Positions 47,965-56,850 of a stretch of 64,000 nt of DNA are shown here, one piece after another. Each line of letters starts with the position of its first letter. Position 1 is the first letter of the stretch. Position numbers and translations under genes: made by a program. Below the pieces are notes generated by a model, which was given only the letters and a program-made list of their open reading frames with translations, had not been told where the DNA came from and ran no database searches. The stretch comes from Halomonas sp. SSL-5 (lineage in GTDB: Bacteria > Pseudomonadota > Gammaproteobacteria > Pseudomonadales > Halomonadaceae), in contig NZ_JAUYWF010000009.1 in NCBI RefSeq assembly GCF_030708455.1, positions 1 to 64,000 on the forward strand, in the 5' to 3' direction.

Positions 47965-50178
47965 ATGGAAGACCGCAGCCCCGACCACGTCGCCGCCTTG
48001 ACACATCAGCTGAGCGGCCCGAGCGGCGAGGAGAGCGGGAGCGATATCCCGACCCCGCGCCTCAACCAGACCCGCGCCGGCATCAAGCCCAAGGCCAGGC
48101 CCGAGGCCGATGCGGACCTGAGCGACCCGTCGCTCTACTTCAATCGCGAACTCTCCCACCTGCAGTTCAATATCCGGGTACTGGAGCAGGCCCTGGACGA
48201 GTCGCATCCGCTGCTCAACCGGCTGATGTTCCTGCTGATCTTCTCGTCGAACCTGGACGAGTTCTTCGAGATCCGGGTCGCCGGACTCAAGCATCAGGTC
48301 GCCCTGGGCGACCCCAGTACCGGGGCCGACGGCCGCTCTCCGCGGGCGGTGCTCAGCGAGATCTCGACCATCGCCCACGAGCAGATCGAACGCCAGTACC
48401 GGATCCTCAACGAGGTGCTGCTGCCGGCACTGCTGGAAAAGGGACTGCGCTTCAGGCGGCGCAGCGACTGGACCAAGGCGCAGCGTGCCTGGGTGCGCGA
48501 CTACTTCGAGGGGGAGATCATGCCGGTGATCAGCCCCATCGGCCTGGACCCCTCCCACCCCTTCCCGCGGCTGGTCAACAAGAGCCTCAACTTCATCGTC
48601 CAGCTCGAGGGCAAGGACGCCTTCGGCCGCGAAGGCGGCCTGGCGATCCTGCCGGCGCCGCGCTCGTTGCCCCGGGTGATCCGGATGCCAGCGGAGCTCT
48701 GCGATGAGGGCTTCACGGAGGCCGTGTTCCTCTCTTCGATGATGCATGCCCACGCCGAGGAGCTGTTCCCGGGCATGACGGTGCGAGGCTGCTACCAGTT
48801 CCGCCTGACCCGCAACGCCGACATGACGGTGGACCCGGAGGAGGTCTCCGACCTGGCCTCGGCGCTGCGCGGCGAGCTGCTGGCGCGCCGCTACGGCAGC
48901 GGCGTGCGCCTGGAGGTGGTCGACACCTGCCCGGATGAGCTCGCCACCTTCCTGCTCAAGCAGTTCGAGCTGGAGGAGGATGACCTCTACCGGGTCAACG
49001 GGCCGGTGAACCTGACCCGCATGATGTCGCTGCTCGGCGAGGTCGACCAGCCCGAGCTCTTCTACCGCCCCTTCACCCCCGGTTTCCCGAAGAACCTCCA
49101 CAAGGGGGGCAGCCTGTTCGACACCATCACCGCCGGCGATGTGCTGCTGCACCACCCCTTCCAGTCCTTCGCGCCGGTCGAGGACCTGCTCTCCGAAGCC
49201 GCCCGGGACCCGGGCGTGCTGGCCATCAAGCAGACCCTCTACCGCACCGGGGCCGACTCGCCCATCGTCAATTCGCTGGTCGAGGCGGCGCGTGGCGGCA
49301 AGGAGGTCACGGTGGTGATCGAGCTGCGCGCGCGCTTCGACGAGGCCGATAACCTGGCGCTGGCCTCGCGGCTGCAGGAGGCCGGGGCCATCGTCATCTA
49401 CGGCGTGATGGCCTACAAGACCCACGCCAAGATGATGCATATCGTGCGTCGCGAGAAGGATGGCCTTCACTACTACGTGCACCTGGGCACCGGCAACTAC
49501 CACTCCAAGACCGCCCGGCTGTATACCGACTACAGCCTGCTCACCGCCAACCCCACCCTCTGCGAGGACGTTCACCAGGTCTTCCAGCAGCTCTCCGGCA
49601 TGGGCCGGGCGCGACGCATCGAGACGCTGCTGCATGCCCCCTTCACCCTGCATGAGGGACTGGTGGCGATGATCGAACGCGAGGCCCTGGAGGCACGCAA
49701 GGGCAAGCGCGCCCACCTGATCGTCAAGTGCAACTCGCTGACAGAGCCGAAGCTGATCCAGGCGCTCTACCGTGCGTCCCAGGCCGGCGTGGAGTGCGAC
49801 CTGATCATCCGCGGCCAGTGCTGCCTGCGCCCCGGCGTGCCAGGGGTGTCGGAAAACATCCGGGTACGCTCGATCGTCGCTCGTTTCCTGGAGCACACCC
49901 GGGTCTTCTACTTCCACAACGCCGGCAAGCCGGAGGTGTGGGCCTCCAGCGCCGACTTCATGACCCGCAACATGTTCCACCGCGTGGAGACCTGCTTCCC
50001 GCTGCTGGACAAGAAGCTGGCGGCCCGGGTGCGCAAGGACCTGGAGACCTACCTGGTCGACAACTGCCAGAGCTGGCTGCTGCAGTCCGACGGTAGCTAC
50101 GTCAAGCAGAGCGCCGGCGAGGCCGCGCCGATCAGTGCCCAGGAGACGCTGCTCTACGCCTATGCCGCCAAGGCCTGA
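47965..50178 (+). CDS. ppk: polyphosphate kinase 1
   Basis: A 737-residue PPK1 (E. coli 688, extra length at the N-terminus) that polymerises ATP gamma-phosphate into polyphosphate. N domain about 50-155 ([22 protein letters not shown]), head domain about 160-365, and two phospholipase-D-like C domains; the phosphorylated His is most likely His487 in [10 protein letters not shown]. hemB-ppk adjacency is also known in Pseudomonas. The neighbouring phoX is phosphate-related too. Its terminator lies inside heptamer cassette 2. Confidence 0.97.
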   Translation: MEDRSPDHVAALTHQLSGPSGEESGSDIPTPRLNQTRAGIKPKARPEADADLSDPSLYFNRELSHLQFNIRVLEQALDESHPLLNRLMFLLIFSSNLDEFFEIRVAGLKHQVALGDPSTGADGRSPRAVLSEISTIAHEQIERQYRILNEVLLPALLEKGLRFRRRSDWTKAQRAWVRDYFEGEIMPVISPIGLDPSHPFPRLVNKSLNFIVQLEGKDAFGREGGLAILPAPRSLPRVIRMPAELCDEGFTEAVFLSSMMHAHAEELFPGMTVRGCYQFRLTRNADMTVDPEEVSDLASALRGELLARRYGSGVRLEVVDTCPDELATFLLKQFELEEDDLYRVNGPVNLTRMMSLLGEVDQPELFYRPFTPGFPKNLHKGGSLFDTITAGDVLLHHPFQSFAPVEDLLSEAARDPGVLAIKQTLYRTGADSPIVNSLVEAARGGKEVTVVIELRARFDEADNLALASRLQEAGAIVIYGVMAYKTHAKMMHIVRREKDGLHYYVHLGTGNYHSKTARLYTDYSLLTANPTLCEDVHQVFQQLSGMGRARRIETLLHAPFTLHEGLVAMIEREALEARKGKRAHLIVKCNSLTEPKLIQALYRASQAGVECDLIIRGQCCLRPGVPGVSENIRVRSIVARFLEHTRVFYFHNAGKPEVWASSADFMTRNMFHRVETCFPLLDKKLAARVRKDLETYLVDNCQSWLLQSDGSYVKQSAGEAAPISAQETLLYAYAAKA

Positions 50179-50202
50179 CCGAGCGCCGGGCTATGCCCGG
50201 CT

Positions 50203-50244
50203 CTCGAAGCTCGAAGCTCGAAGCTCGAAGCTCGAAGCTCGAAG
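50203..50244 (+). repeat. six tandem CTCGAAG heptamers
   Basis: Six perfect copies of CTCGAAG run end to end 25 bp after the ppk stop. They are the left arm of a cassette that continues with the ppk terminator, three CTTA-heptamers (CTTACAG, CTTAAGG, CTTACAG; 50294-50314) and the CCCGGC hairpin next to phoX. Translated, they give the spurious peptide repeat SSKLEAR. Confidence 0.95.
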
Positions 50245-50257
50245 ACAGCATGAACGC

Positions 50258-50290
50258 AACCGCCCCGGCAGCCAGGCTGCCGGGGCGGTT
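50258..50290 (+). terminator. ppk terminator
   Basis: A 14-bp GC-rich stem AACCGCCCCGGCAG / CTGCCGGGGCGGTT with a 5-nt loop is followed by TTTC. A strong Rho-independent terminator for hemB-ppk, flanked on both sides by heptamer repeats. Confidence 0.88.
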
Positions 50291-50293
50291 TTT

Positions 50294-50336
50294 CTTACAG
50301 CTTAAGGCTTACAGCTCCCGGCGAAGCCGGGTCAGA
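50294..50336. repeat. right arm of heptamer cassette 2 at the phoX stop
   Basis: Three CTTA-heptamers lead into the hairpin CCCGGC-GAA-GCCGGG (50317-50331). The 31 bp 50306-50336 match 46001-46031 at 30 of 31 positions; in both places the block supplies the stop codon of an unrelated minus-strand gene (phoX here, elbB there). Confidence 0.85.
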
Positions 50337-52470
50337 CGGCGATCGGGCCGCCATCCTGCCTCTGGATTACCACGGTAGAGGCCCGCGGGCGAACGCTACC
50401 CTGGGTCTGCTCGGTGGCATCCTCGGAGGCCGGCCAGTTGCCCGGGTGCTGGATGTTGATGAACAGTGCGGTCTTGTCCGGGGTGGCGAAGATCCCGGTG
50501 ACCTCGCTGCCATTGGGCCCCACGGCGAAGCGCTTGAGGTGCTGCTGGTTCTCGGGCGTTACCACGCCGCCCTCCAGGGCACCCGGCACCACCGCCAGCA
50601 CCTGGTCGTTGGTGTAGTCGGCGACGCCATCGTAGCCGTTGTCGGTCTGGATCCACAGGATGCCATCACCGTTGCCGCGATCGTCGTACCAGAGGCCGTC
50701 GGGGCTGGCGAACTGGTTCAGCTCGGTCAGGCCGGAGAGGTTGTCGGTATCCGCGGCGGCGGCACCGAAGACGAACACCTCCCACTGCAAGCGGGTGACA
50801 TCGTCGCCATCCCGCCAGCGAATGACCTGTCCGGCACCGTTGCTGGGGCGCGGGTTGGGACCGTTGGTCGGCGCGGTGCCGTATCCCACGCCCAGTTCCT
50901 CGCGATTGCTGCCACCGTTGGTGAAGGTCGGCGCGGTGTCCTCGGCGGTGCGCTGGCTGTTGTTGGTCAGGGTCATGTAGACGTCGCCGGAGGTCGGGTC
51001 CACGGCACCCCACTCGGGACGGTCCATGGGGGTCGCCCCCATCAGGTCGGCGGCATCGCAGGTATGGATGATGATGCCGGCCTGGTCATCGGCGGCCAGC
51101 CCCAGTGCCTCGTGCAGGCGACGACCATCGGTGGTCACCGCCTGCGGCGTGAGCGGCAGCCACTCGCCGCTGCCATCCACGTCGAAGCGCGCCACGTAGA
51201 GCGTGCCCTCGTCCAGGTACTTGGCGCCGATCGCCAGGCGGTCGAAGTTGGCCCCGGGGCGATTGGCATCGGCCGGGCTCCAGGTGGCCTTGGAGACATA
51301 CTTGTAGATGTACTCGTTGCGCGCGTCGTGGCCGGAGTAGAACACCACCGGCTTGCCGGGCTCGAGCTTGCCCACCCAGCAGCCCTCGTGGCGGAAGCGG
51401 CCCATGGCGGTGCGCTTCACGGCGCGGCGGCTGCCGTCGTAGGGATCGACCTCGACCTGGTAGCCGTAGGTACGCGCCTCATTGCGATAGTCACCGGTGG
51501 CATCTGCTGCGAATGGGTCGGTGTTGAAGCGGGCGAACTCGTCGTTCTGCTCGGAGGCGTCGCCGGCGGCGGTCTCCCAACCATAGCGACCCCGGCCCCG
51601 CGAGACGCCGAGGCGCTCGTCGTCCAGCTGCCGATCGGCGTTGCGAACGAAATAGCCGGGCCAGTTCTCCTCGCAGGCCAGGTAGGTGCCCCAGGGGGTA
51701 TAGCCGTTGCCGCAGTTGTTGGAGGTACCCCGGGCCAGCAGGCCGTCCGGCGAGAACTTGGTCTTCACGTAGTCGCTGCCGGCCAGCGGACCGCCGATCT
51801 CCATCTCGGAAGCATTGGTGATGCGACGGTTGTAGGGCGAGTCGACCACATGGGTCCAGCGTCCATCGGCCTGCTTCTTCACATGGACCACCGCCACCCC
51901 ATGGGCGTTGATCTCGGTACGCGCCTCATCGGCCGGACGCTTGCCCGAACGGCCATTGGTCGGCCCACCCTTGGGCGCCCAGAGCGCACCCTGGTCGATG
52001 TACTCATGGTTGATGGCGAGCAGGAACTCCCGTGATCCACTGCCATTGTTGAGGGGGAAGTGGTACATGCCATCATGGTGCATGCCGATGGCATTGGCCT
52101 GGATCTCTGGCGTCATCTCGAGGCCATCATGCCATTCCGGAACATCGCTGGTCAGGCCGGCTCCCCAGGGAATCAGCACCTGAGCCGTATACCCTTCAGG
52201 CACCACGACGCTGTCGAGCCTGGCGCCACGAATGGACTCGAATGCCAGGGTCAGCGGCTTCTTTCCCGGCGCGCCGGTGCCGCGCATGCCGGTCCGGGCA
52301 TCGGGTGCCGCCAGGGCGTTCGCCGCGCCGAAGCCCATCACCGACATGGCGGCCAGGCCCAGGCCACCACGCATCATGCCGCGACGCGACACATGCTTGT
52401 CCATGATGGAAGAGAACGGCTCGTTGCCGCTCTGGTTGAAATTGCGATGATCCTCGATTTCCTTGCTCAT
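50332..52470 (-). CDS. phoX: PhoX-family alkaline phosphatase (Tat-exported)
   Basis: A 712-residue PhoX-type phosphatase, an iron/calcium enzyme releasing phosphate from organic esters in the periplasm or outside. A twin-arginine signal (SRRGMMRGGLGLAAMSVMG, Arg29-Arg30) is followed by an Ala-rich h-region ending near residue 54. Family segments include FESIRGARLDSVVVPEGY, LAINHEYID, SNNCGNGYTPWGTYLACEENWPGYF and ACEE metal-binding acids near 275. It is divergent from the SoxB-like gene across a spacer with PhoB-box-like sites, fitting phosphate-starvation control. Confidence 0.93.
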   Translation of the reverse strand: MSKEIEDHRNFNQSGNEPFSSIMDKHVSRRGMMRGGLGLAAMSVMGFGAANALAAPDARTGMRGTGAPGKKPLTLAFESIRGARLDSVVVPEGYTAQVLIPWGAGLTSDVPEWHDGLEMTPEIQANAIGMHHDGMYHFPLNNGSGSREFLLAINHEYIDQGALWAPKGGPTNGRSGKRPADEARTEINAHGVAVVHVKKQADGRWTHVVDSPYNRRITNASEMEIGGPLAGSDYVKTKFSPDGLLARGTSNNCGNGYTPWGTYLACEENWPGYFVRNADRQLDDERLGVSRGRGRYGWETAAGDASEQNDEFARFNTDPFAADATGDYRNEARTYGYQVEVDPYDGSRRAVKRTAMGRFRHEGCWVGKLEPGKPVVFYSGHDARNEYIYKYVSKATWSPADANRPGANFDRLAIGAKYLDEGTLYVARFDVDGSGEWLPLTPQAVTTDGRRLHEALGLAADDQAGIIIHTCDAADLMGATPMDRPEWGAVDPTSGDVYMTLTNNSQRTAEDTAPTFTNGGSNREELGVGYGTAPTNGPNPRPSNGAGQVIRWRDGDDVTRLQWEVFVFGAAAADTDNLSGLTELNQFASPDGLWYDDRGNGDGILWIQTDNGYDGVADYTNDQVLAVVPGALEGGVVTPENQQHLKRFAVGPNGSEVTGIFATPDKTALFINIQHPGNWPASEDATEQTQGSVRPRASTVVIQRQDGGPIAV

Positions 52471-52552
52471 GCCTTCCCCCTCATCGTTTCGTCAGGTTGA
52501 AACTCCGGTGCCAGATTCATTCCGGATCGCTAGGGAAAAGTACGCAGTCAAG

Positions 52553-52570
52553 GTGACAGATGGATTAACG
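52553..52570 (-). promoter_or_regulatory. possible PhoB box of phoX
   Basis: On the minus strand CGTTAAT (4/7) and CTGTCAC (6/7), spaced 11 bp start to start, resemble the PhoB repeat CTGTCAT-N4-CTGTCAT. They lie 83-100 bp upstream of the phoX start. One half-site is weak. Confidence 0.45.
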
Positions 52571-52621
52571 AAAAAAGACGCTTTCCTTATCGAAAAAATA
52601 CGCGAATGTCGCTAACTATCG

Positions 52622-52676
52622 ATGTCATGAAAGCGTCACCATCCATTCATTAAGATGCCCGTCATGCCACCGTCAC
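52622..52676 (+). promoter_or_regulatory. PhoB-box cluster and -10 upstream of the SoxB-like gene
   Basis: Heptamers ATGTCAT, GCGTCAC and CATTCAT start at 52622, 52633 and 52644, an exact 11-bp pitch as in Pho boxes. TAAGAT at 52651-52656 follows the first two at the spacing usual for a PhoB-dependent -10. A second pair, CCGTCAT and CCGTCAC (6/7 and 5/7), is at 52659 and 52670, again 11 bp apart. This would place the lipoprotein gene, and possibly gspC-M, in the Pho regulon. Confidence 0.6.
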
Positions 52677-52739
52677 ACCCGACATGACGACACCTCCTTC
52701 ATGGTTCCGACTCGCCACTTCAGGGGATCAAAAGCACGC

Positions 52740-54443
52740 ATGACGTCACGGCCGTTCTCTTCCGATTCAGACAGTGACTCCCGAGGGGCCACCGGCATCC
52801 GCCGACGCGACCTGATACGGGGTGGCGCCTTCGGCCTCGCCGCCTCGTGGCTCGCCGGCTGCGCGACCTCGGCGGCAGGCCCGACACGAAGCCTGCCGGC
52901 TCAGGCGCGTGTGGAACTGCTCTACTATGCCGATACGCTGGGCGCTCGGGCCCCGGAATACCCGGTGACGCCGGCCACTCGACTGGGACCCGCGGCGCGT
53001 CTGGGCCAGCCCCCCTGGTCCACTGCCGATTCGGCAGTCGCCATGGCGTCCGGCCCCCAGCCGCTACTGTTGCCAGGGGAGGCGAGAAGAGCCCGCCAGG
53101 GCGGCCAGGCCGCCCTGGCGGCACGCCTCGAGACACTGCGCCATACCCTGGGAAAGACGCACACCCTGACACTGGAGAACGGCCAGTGCTGGAATGGCAG
53201 CGGGCTATGCCATCTCAGCCGCGGGGAGGCCGGCCTGTCGGCCAGTCGGATGCTGGGGGCCGAGGCACGGGTCAGCAGCGATGAACGCCTGCTCTGGCCG
53301 GACCAGGTGGCCGGCCTGTATCGAGCCTTCGAAGGACCCGTTCTCGGTACGCCCGCGGCAGAACAGCCCCAGCCCCCGGGGATTGCCCCCCTGGCCCTCT
53401 TCGATCGGGGCGGCGCACGGGTCGCAGTGGTGGGTGTCACGGACCCCCATGCCAGCGACGAGACGCGCCCACTGGACGCCTGGTATCAAGCAGTCGAGCG
53501 CCGCACTCGAGAGGCGAGCGAACAGGCCGACCTGGTCATCGTGATGGCCGACTGCGGCAGCGGCGCAGGCATCTGGCTCGCCGAGCGGCTGCCGGATGCC
53601 GACCTGTTGTTGTGCGCCCGCGGCCAGGACTTCTGGCCGACCCTGGTGCCCGTCCGACAGACCCGGGGCGGGGTATTACCCGTCTGCTTCCCTGGCTGCC
53701 GCGCCACGGGGGCCTTCCAGCTGAGCTGTTTTCCAGCCGAGACGGGGTGGCGAGTGGAGGCTCGCTTCCATCCGGCCGCTCCCTCCCACATGGAAGCCGA
53801 AGAGCGCCGCCGAGCCGACGACTTCCAACGAGCCATCGAGGCCGCTCGCACGCCCTATGCCAGTTGGCTGGATGCCCCTCTGGCAACGGCCCCGGACTGG
53901 CTATGGCGGCGGGACACCGTCGGCGGCAGCTGGGATGCACTGATCACCGACGCCCTGCTTGGACAGCAGGGCATAGACCTGGCGCTCTCCCCCGGCTGGC
54001 GTCACGACATCATGCTGCCGCCCGGCACCCCCATCACCCGTGACCACCTGGTCACCCTGACCGGGGGGCATGAGGCCCGCCTGCTGAAGCTGAGCGCCAG
54101 CGCCAGCGACCTGCGTTCGCTGCTCGAGCGCGCCAGTGACCACTGTTTCGGATCGCCATCCCTGCTGGACACCTCCCAGGACCTTCCCAGGCTGAGCGGG
54201 GCGACCTGGCACTGCCGCTACGCCGGTGAGCCCGGCCAGCGCATCACGCTGGGGGAACTGTCCGGCACCCGGATGGCCACCTGGCAGCCCGGGGCCAGGG
54301 AGGGCGAAAGCCTCTGGCAGCACCTGGAGGCATACCTTGTGGACCGCCCAGAGGGCTGGCGCCTGCCTCGCCTTCCCGAGGTGCAATTGACCGGTGTCTC
54401 CGGACACCCCGGCTGGCACCCCTCCCAGCGCCCCGGTGCCTGA
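52740..54443 (+). CDS. Tat-exported lipoprotein related to SoxB / 5'-nucleotidases, metal site degenerate
   Basis: A 567-residue protein. A twin-arginine signal (RRRDLIRGG, residues 21-29) runs into a lipobox LAGC with Cys41, so it is a Tat lipoprotein. The middle (LTLENGQCWNGSG, then RGEAGLSASRMLGAEA) and the C-terminal part (ITLGELSGTRM preceded by ATWHCRYAGEPGQR) resemble SoxB and the 5'-nucleotidase family. The usual metal ligands look lost: the DxH near the start reads YYADTLGA, the GNHE segment is missing and GHxH reads CARGQDF. It may be a non-catalytic binder. The start at 52740 suits the Pho-type promoter; 52701 is an alternative. gspC follows after 2 bp. Confidence 0.7.
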   Translation: MTSRPFSSDSDSDSRGATGIRRRDLIRGGAFGLAASWLAGCATSAAGPTRSLPAQARVELLYYADTLGARAPEYPVTPATRLGPAARLGQPPWSTADSAVAMASGPQPLLLPGEARRARQGGQAALAARLETLRHTLGKTHTLTLENGQCWNGSGLCHLSRGEAGLSASRMLGAEARVSSDERLLWPDQVAGLYRAFEGPVLGTPAAEQPQPPGIAPLALFDRGGARVAVVGVTDPHASDETRPLDAWYQAVERRTREASEQADLVIVMADCGSGAGIWLAERLPDADLLLCARGQDFWPTLVPVRQTRGGVLPVCFPGCRATGAFQLSCFPAETGWRVEARFHPAAPSHMEAEERRRADDFQRAIEAARTPYASWLDAPLATAPDWLWRRDTVGGSWDALITDALLGQQGIDLALSPGWRHDIMLPPGTPITRDHLVTLTGGHEARLLKLSASASDLRSLLERASDHCFGSPSLLDTSQDLPRLSGATWHCRYAGEPGQRITLGELSGTRMATWQPGAREGESLWQHLEAYLVDRPEGWRLPRLPEVQLTGVSGHPGWHPSQRPGA

Positions 54444-54445
54444 GC

Positions 54446-54874
54446 ATGCGTGTCCACGCCCAGCCTCGCCTGCTCGGCTGGCTCGTTGCAGCCCTGCTGC
54501 TCGCGGCCCTGGCGATACGCGTGGCCCTACCCTCCTTGACGACGACCGAGGCACCGCTGGCGCACTCATTGCCCCCGGTACCCCCCGTCGCCTGGCTGGC
54601 ACCTGCCCCCGCCACCGAGCCACCCCGCCAGGCTGCCCCGCCCCTGGCGGTCACCATCGTCGGCAGCCTGCGCCACCCCGAGGCCAGCCACACCATCCTG
54701 GTGCTCGATACGCCCGACGGGCAGCGCGTGGCAGGCGAAGGCGATCGGATCTCGGCGACGCTCACACTCGAGGCGATCACGCCGGACGGCGTGATCCTGG
54801 ACCACCAGGGACGCCAGCAGCACCTGGCCTGGCCGGAGCCTCCAGCCCCCACCCTGATGCTCGACACGGAGTGA
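54446..54874 (+). CDS. gspC: type II secretion protein GspC (short, no PDZ domain)
   Basis: A 142-residue protein: membrane helix at about 10-30, a Pro-rich linker (about 35-65) and an HR domain (about 67-130, VTIVGSLRHPEASHTILVL) that in GspC/XcpP contacts the secretin. It lacks the C-terminal PDZ or coiled-coil region of typical GspC (250-300 residues). It begins 2 bp after the SoxB-like gene and 5 bp before gspD, so it is co-transcribed. Confidence 0.82.
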   Translation: MRVHAQPRLLGWLVAALLLAALAIRVALPSLTTTEAPLAHSLPPVPPVAWLAPAPATEPPRQAAPPLAVTIVGSLRHPEASHTILVLDTPDGQRVAGEGDRISATLTLEAITPDGVILDHQGRQQHLAWPEPPAPTLMLDTE

Positions 54875-54879
54875 CTCTC

Positions 54880-56850
54880 ATGAAGTCAACACCGCGGCTC
54901 CTGGCAGCCTGCCTGCTGGTCTTTTGCTCCCTCGCCGCCGCCCAGACACCGGGTCTCCCTGACGAGGAAGAGCGCTACGATATCGATTTCCGGGACACCG
55001 GCATCCGCGAGTTCATCGCCACGATCTCGCGATTGACGGATCGCCCCTTCGTCGTTGACCCCCGGGTTCAAGGCACCATCAGCCTGACCAGCCAGCGCCC
55101 CCTGACCCGCGATGAACTGTATCGTCTCTTCGAGAGCGAACTGCAGGTCAACGGCTATGCGGTGGTGGAACTGCCCGATGGCCAGGCGCGGGTGGTACCG
55201 GACGAGTTGGCCAGGACCCAGCCGCTCCCCACCGACATCGGCGAACGGGAGGGAGGTGGCGTAGCCACCCGGATCATCGAGACGCGTCACCTCGAGGCCA
55301 GCATGCTGGCCTCGATCCTGGAGCCCCTGGTGGATCCCAGGGTGGGCGTCATCACCGCCCACCCCTCCGGACGCCAGGTGGTGGTCACCGACTGGCAGGA
55401 CAACCTGAACCGCCTGGCCCGGCTGGCCCGACTGCTGGACGAACGCCAGGAGAGTCAGGCCGAGATCATCAACGTCCAGCACACCCGCCCCGCCGATCTG
55501 GCCGAGACGCTGGATGGCCTGCTGCAAGATGGCGATGGTGGCGGGCCCCGGGTCATCGCGGCACCTCGCGCCGACGCACTGCTGGTGCTCGGCAACCCGG
55601 CTCAGCGCCAGCAGGTACGCGAACTGGCCAGCGGACTGGACACCGCGGTGGAGCGCCACGTACGCACGCGTGTCATCTACCTCAACCACGCCGCCGCCGA
55701 GGATGTCCTGACGGTGCTGGAGGAGCTGCAGTCCAGCGGCGCCACCCTGGTCAACGAGGAGGGCGAGCGCGTGACTCCGCCCTCCTCACGCGACAGCGAG
55801 AAAACCGCCTTCGCGGTGCACCCCTCCACCAATGCCCTGGTATTGACCGGCCCCCCGGAGAGCCTCGAGGCCTACCTGAGCATCGTCGAACAGCTCGACA
55901 TTCGGCGCGCCCAGGTAGCGGTCGAGGCGATCATCGCCGAGATCACCGAGTCCCGCGCTCGCCAACTCGGCATGCAGTGGCTGTTTGCCGATACCGGCTC
56001 GGGCAGTACCGTCCCGGTCGGCGGCGTGAACTTCGGCACCGCCGGCTCCACCGGCATCACCGAGCTGGCCGCGGCCGCTGCCGGTGAGGACACCACGGCA
56101 TTGGCCAACCTGCTGGGTGGCCTCAACGGCATCACCACCGGGGTGGGCCGCATCGACGCCAGCGGCCTCAGCTTCGCCGCGCTGCTCAACGCCCTGCGCA
56201 GCGACGCCGACACCAACCTGCTCTCCACGCCATCCCTGATGACCCTGGACAACGCCGAGGCCTATATCCTGGTCGGCCAGGAAGTCCCCTTCGTCACCGG
56301 CTCCACCACCGTCGACAACGCCAACCCCTACCAGACCATCCAGCGTGAGGATGTCGGCATCAAGCTGCGCATTCGTCCACAGATCAGCGCCGACAACACC
56401 ATCCGCCTGGCCATCTCCCAGGAGGTCTCCTCCGTGGCCAGCAATGTCAGCGCCAGCGATGTGGTGACCAACAAGCGAGAGATCGAGACCGCCGTCACCA
56501 CCCGGGATGGCGGCATCGTCGTGCTGGGCGGCCTGATCAGCAACCAGAGCAGCAACACGCGCCAGCAGGTGCCCCTGCTGGGCGACATTCCCCTGCTGGG
56601 CAATCTCTTCCGCTACTCCGACAGTTCCCGGGAGAAGCAAAACCTGGTGGTGTTCATCCGCGCGCGGGTCATCCGCGACGACCGCAGCCTGGATGCCGGC
56701 ACGGCCCGCAAGTACCGCCATATGCGTGCCCAGCAGCTGCTCAGGGATCTCGAGGAGGATCAGGTCCTGCCGCCCCTGGAGAGCCAGGTGGCGAGCCTCG
56801 ACGCGCTCTTCCCCTCCGGCCGCGAGCGGCTGGGGGAGCTGGCCCGGTGA
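54880..56850 (+). CDS. gspD: type II secretion outer-membrane secretin GspD
   Basis: A 656-residue secretin. Signal peptide residues 1-21 (ending AAA-Q), N0 domain about 30-105 (YDIDFRDTGIREFIATISRL), N1-N3 repeats about 125-355, and the secretin barrel about 385-600 including VPLLGDIPLLGNLFRYS. The start MKSTPRLLAACLLVF was chosen since it gives the signal peptide; the frame is open upstream through gspC. It forms the exit channel. Overlaps gspE by 4 bp. Confidence 0.95.
   Translation: MKSTPRLLAACLLVFCSLAAAQTPGLPDEEERYDIDFRDTGIREFIATISRLTDRPFVVDPRVQGTISLTSQRPLTRDELYRLFESELQVNGYAVVELPDGQARVVPDELARTQPLPTDIGEREGGGVATRIIETRHLEASMLASILEPLVDPRVGVITAHPSGRQVVVTDWQDNLNRLARLARLLDERQESQAEIINVQHTRPADLAETLDGLLQDGDGGGPRVIAAPRADALLVLGNPAQRQQVRELASGLDTAVERHVRTRVIYLNHAAAEDVLTVLEELQSSGATLVNEEGERVTPPSSRDSEKTAFAVHPSTNALVLTGPPESLEAYLSIVEQLDIRRAQVAVEAIIAEITESRARQLGMQWLFADTGSGSTVPVGGVNFGTAGSTGITELAAAAAGEDTTALANLLGGLNGITTGVGRIDASGLSFAALLNALRSDADTNLLSTPSLMTLDNAEAYILVGQEVPFVTGSTTVDNANPYQTIQREDVGIKLRIRPQISADNTIRLAISQEVSSVASNVSASDVVTNKREIETAVTTRDGGIVVLGGLISNQSSNTRQQVPLLGDIPLLGNLFRYSDSSREKQNLVVFIRARVIRDDRSLDAGTARKYRHMRAQQLLRDLEEDQVLPPLESQVASLDALFPSGRERLGELAR

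Noticed and set aside
50193..50378. 61-codon frame encoding SSKLEAR repeats after ppk
   Set aside because: The peptide is the translation of the CTCGAAG heptamers, the terminator and the convergent phoX end; no ribosome site precedes it.
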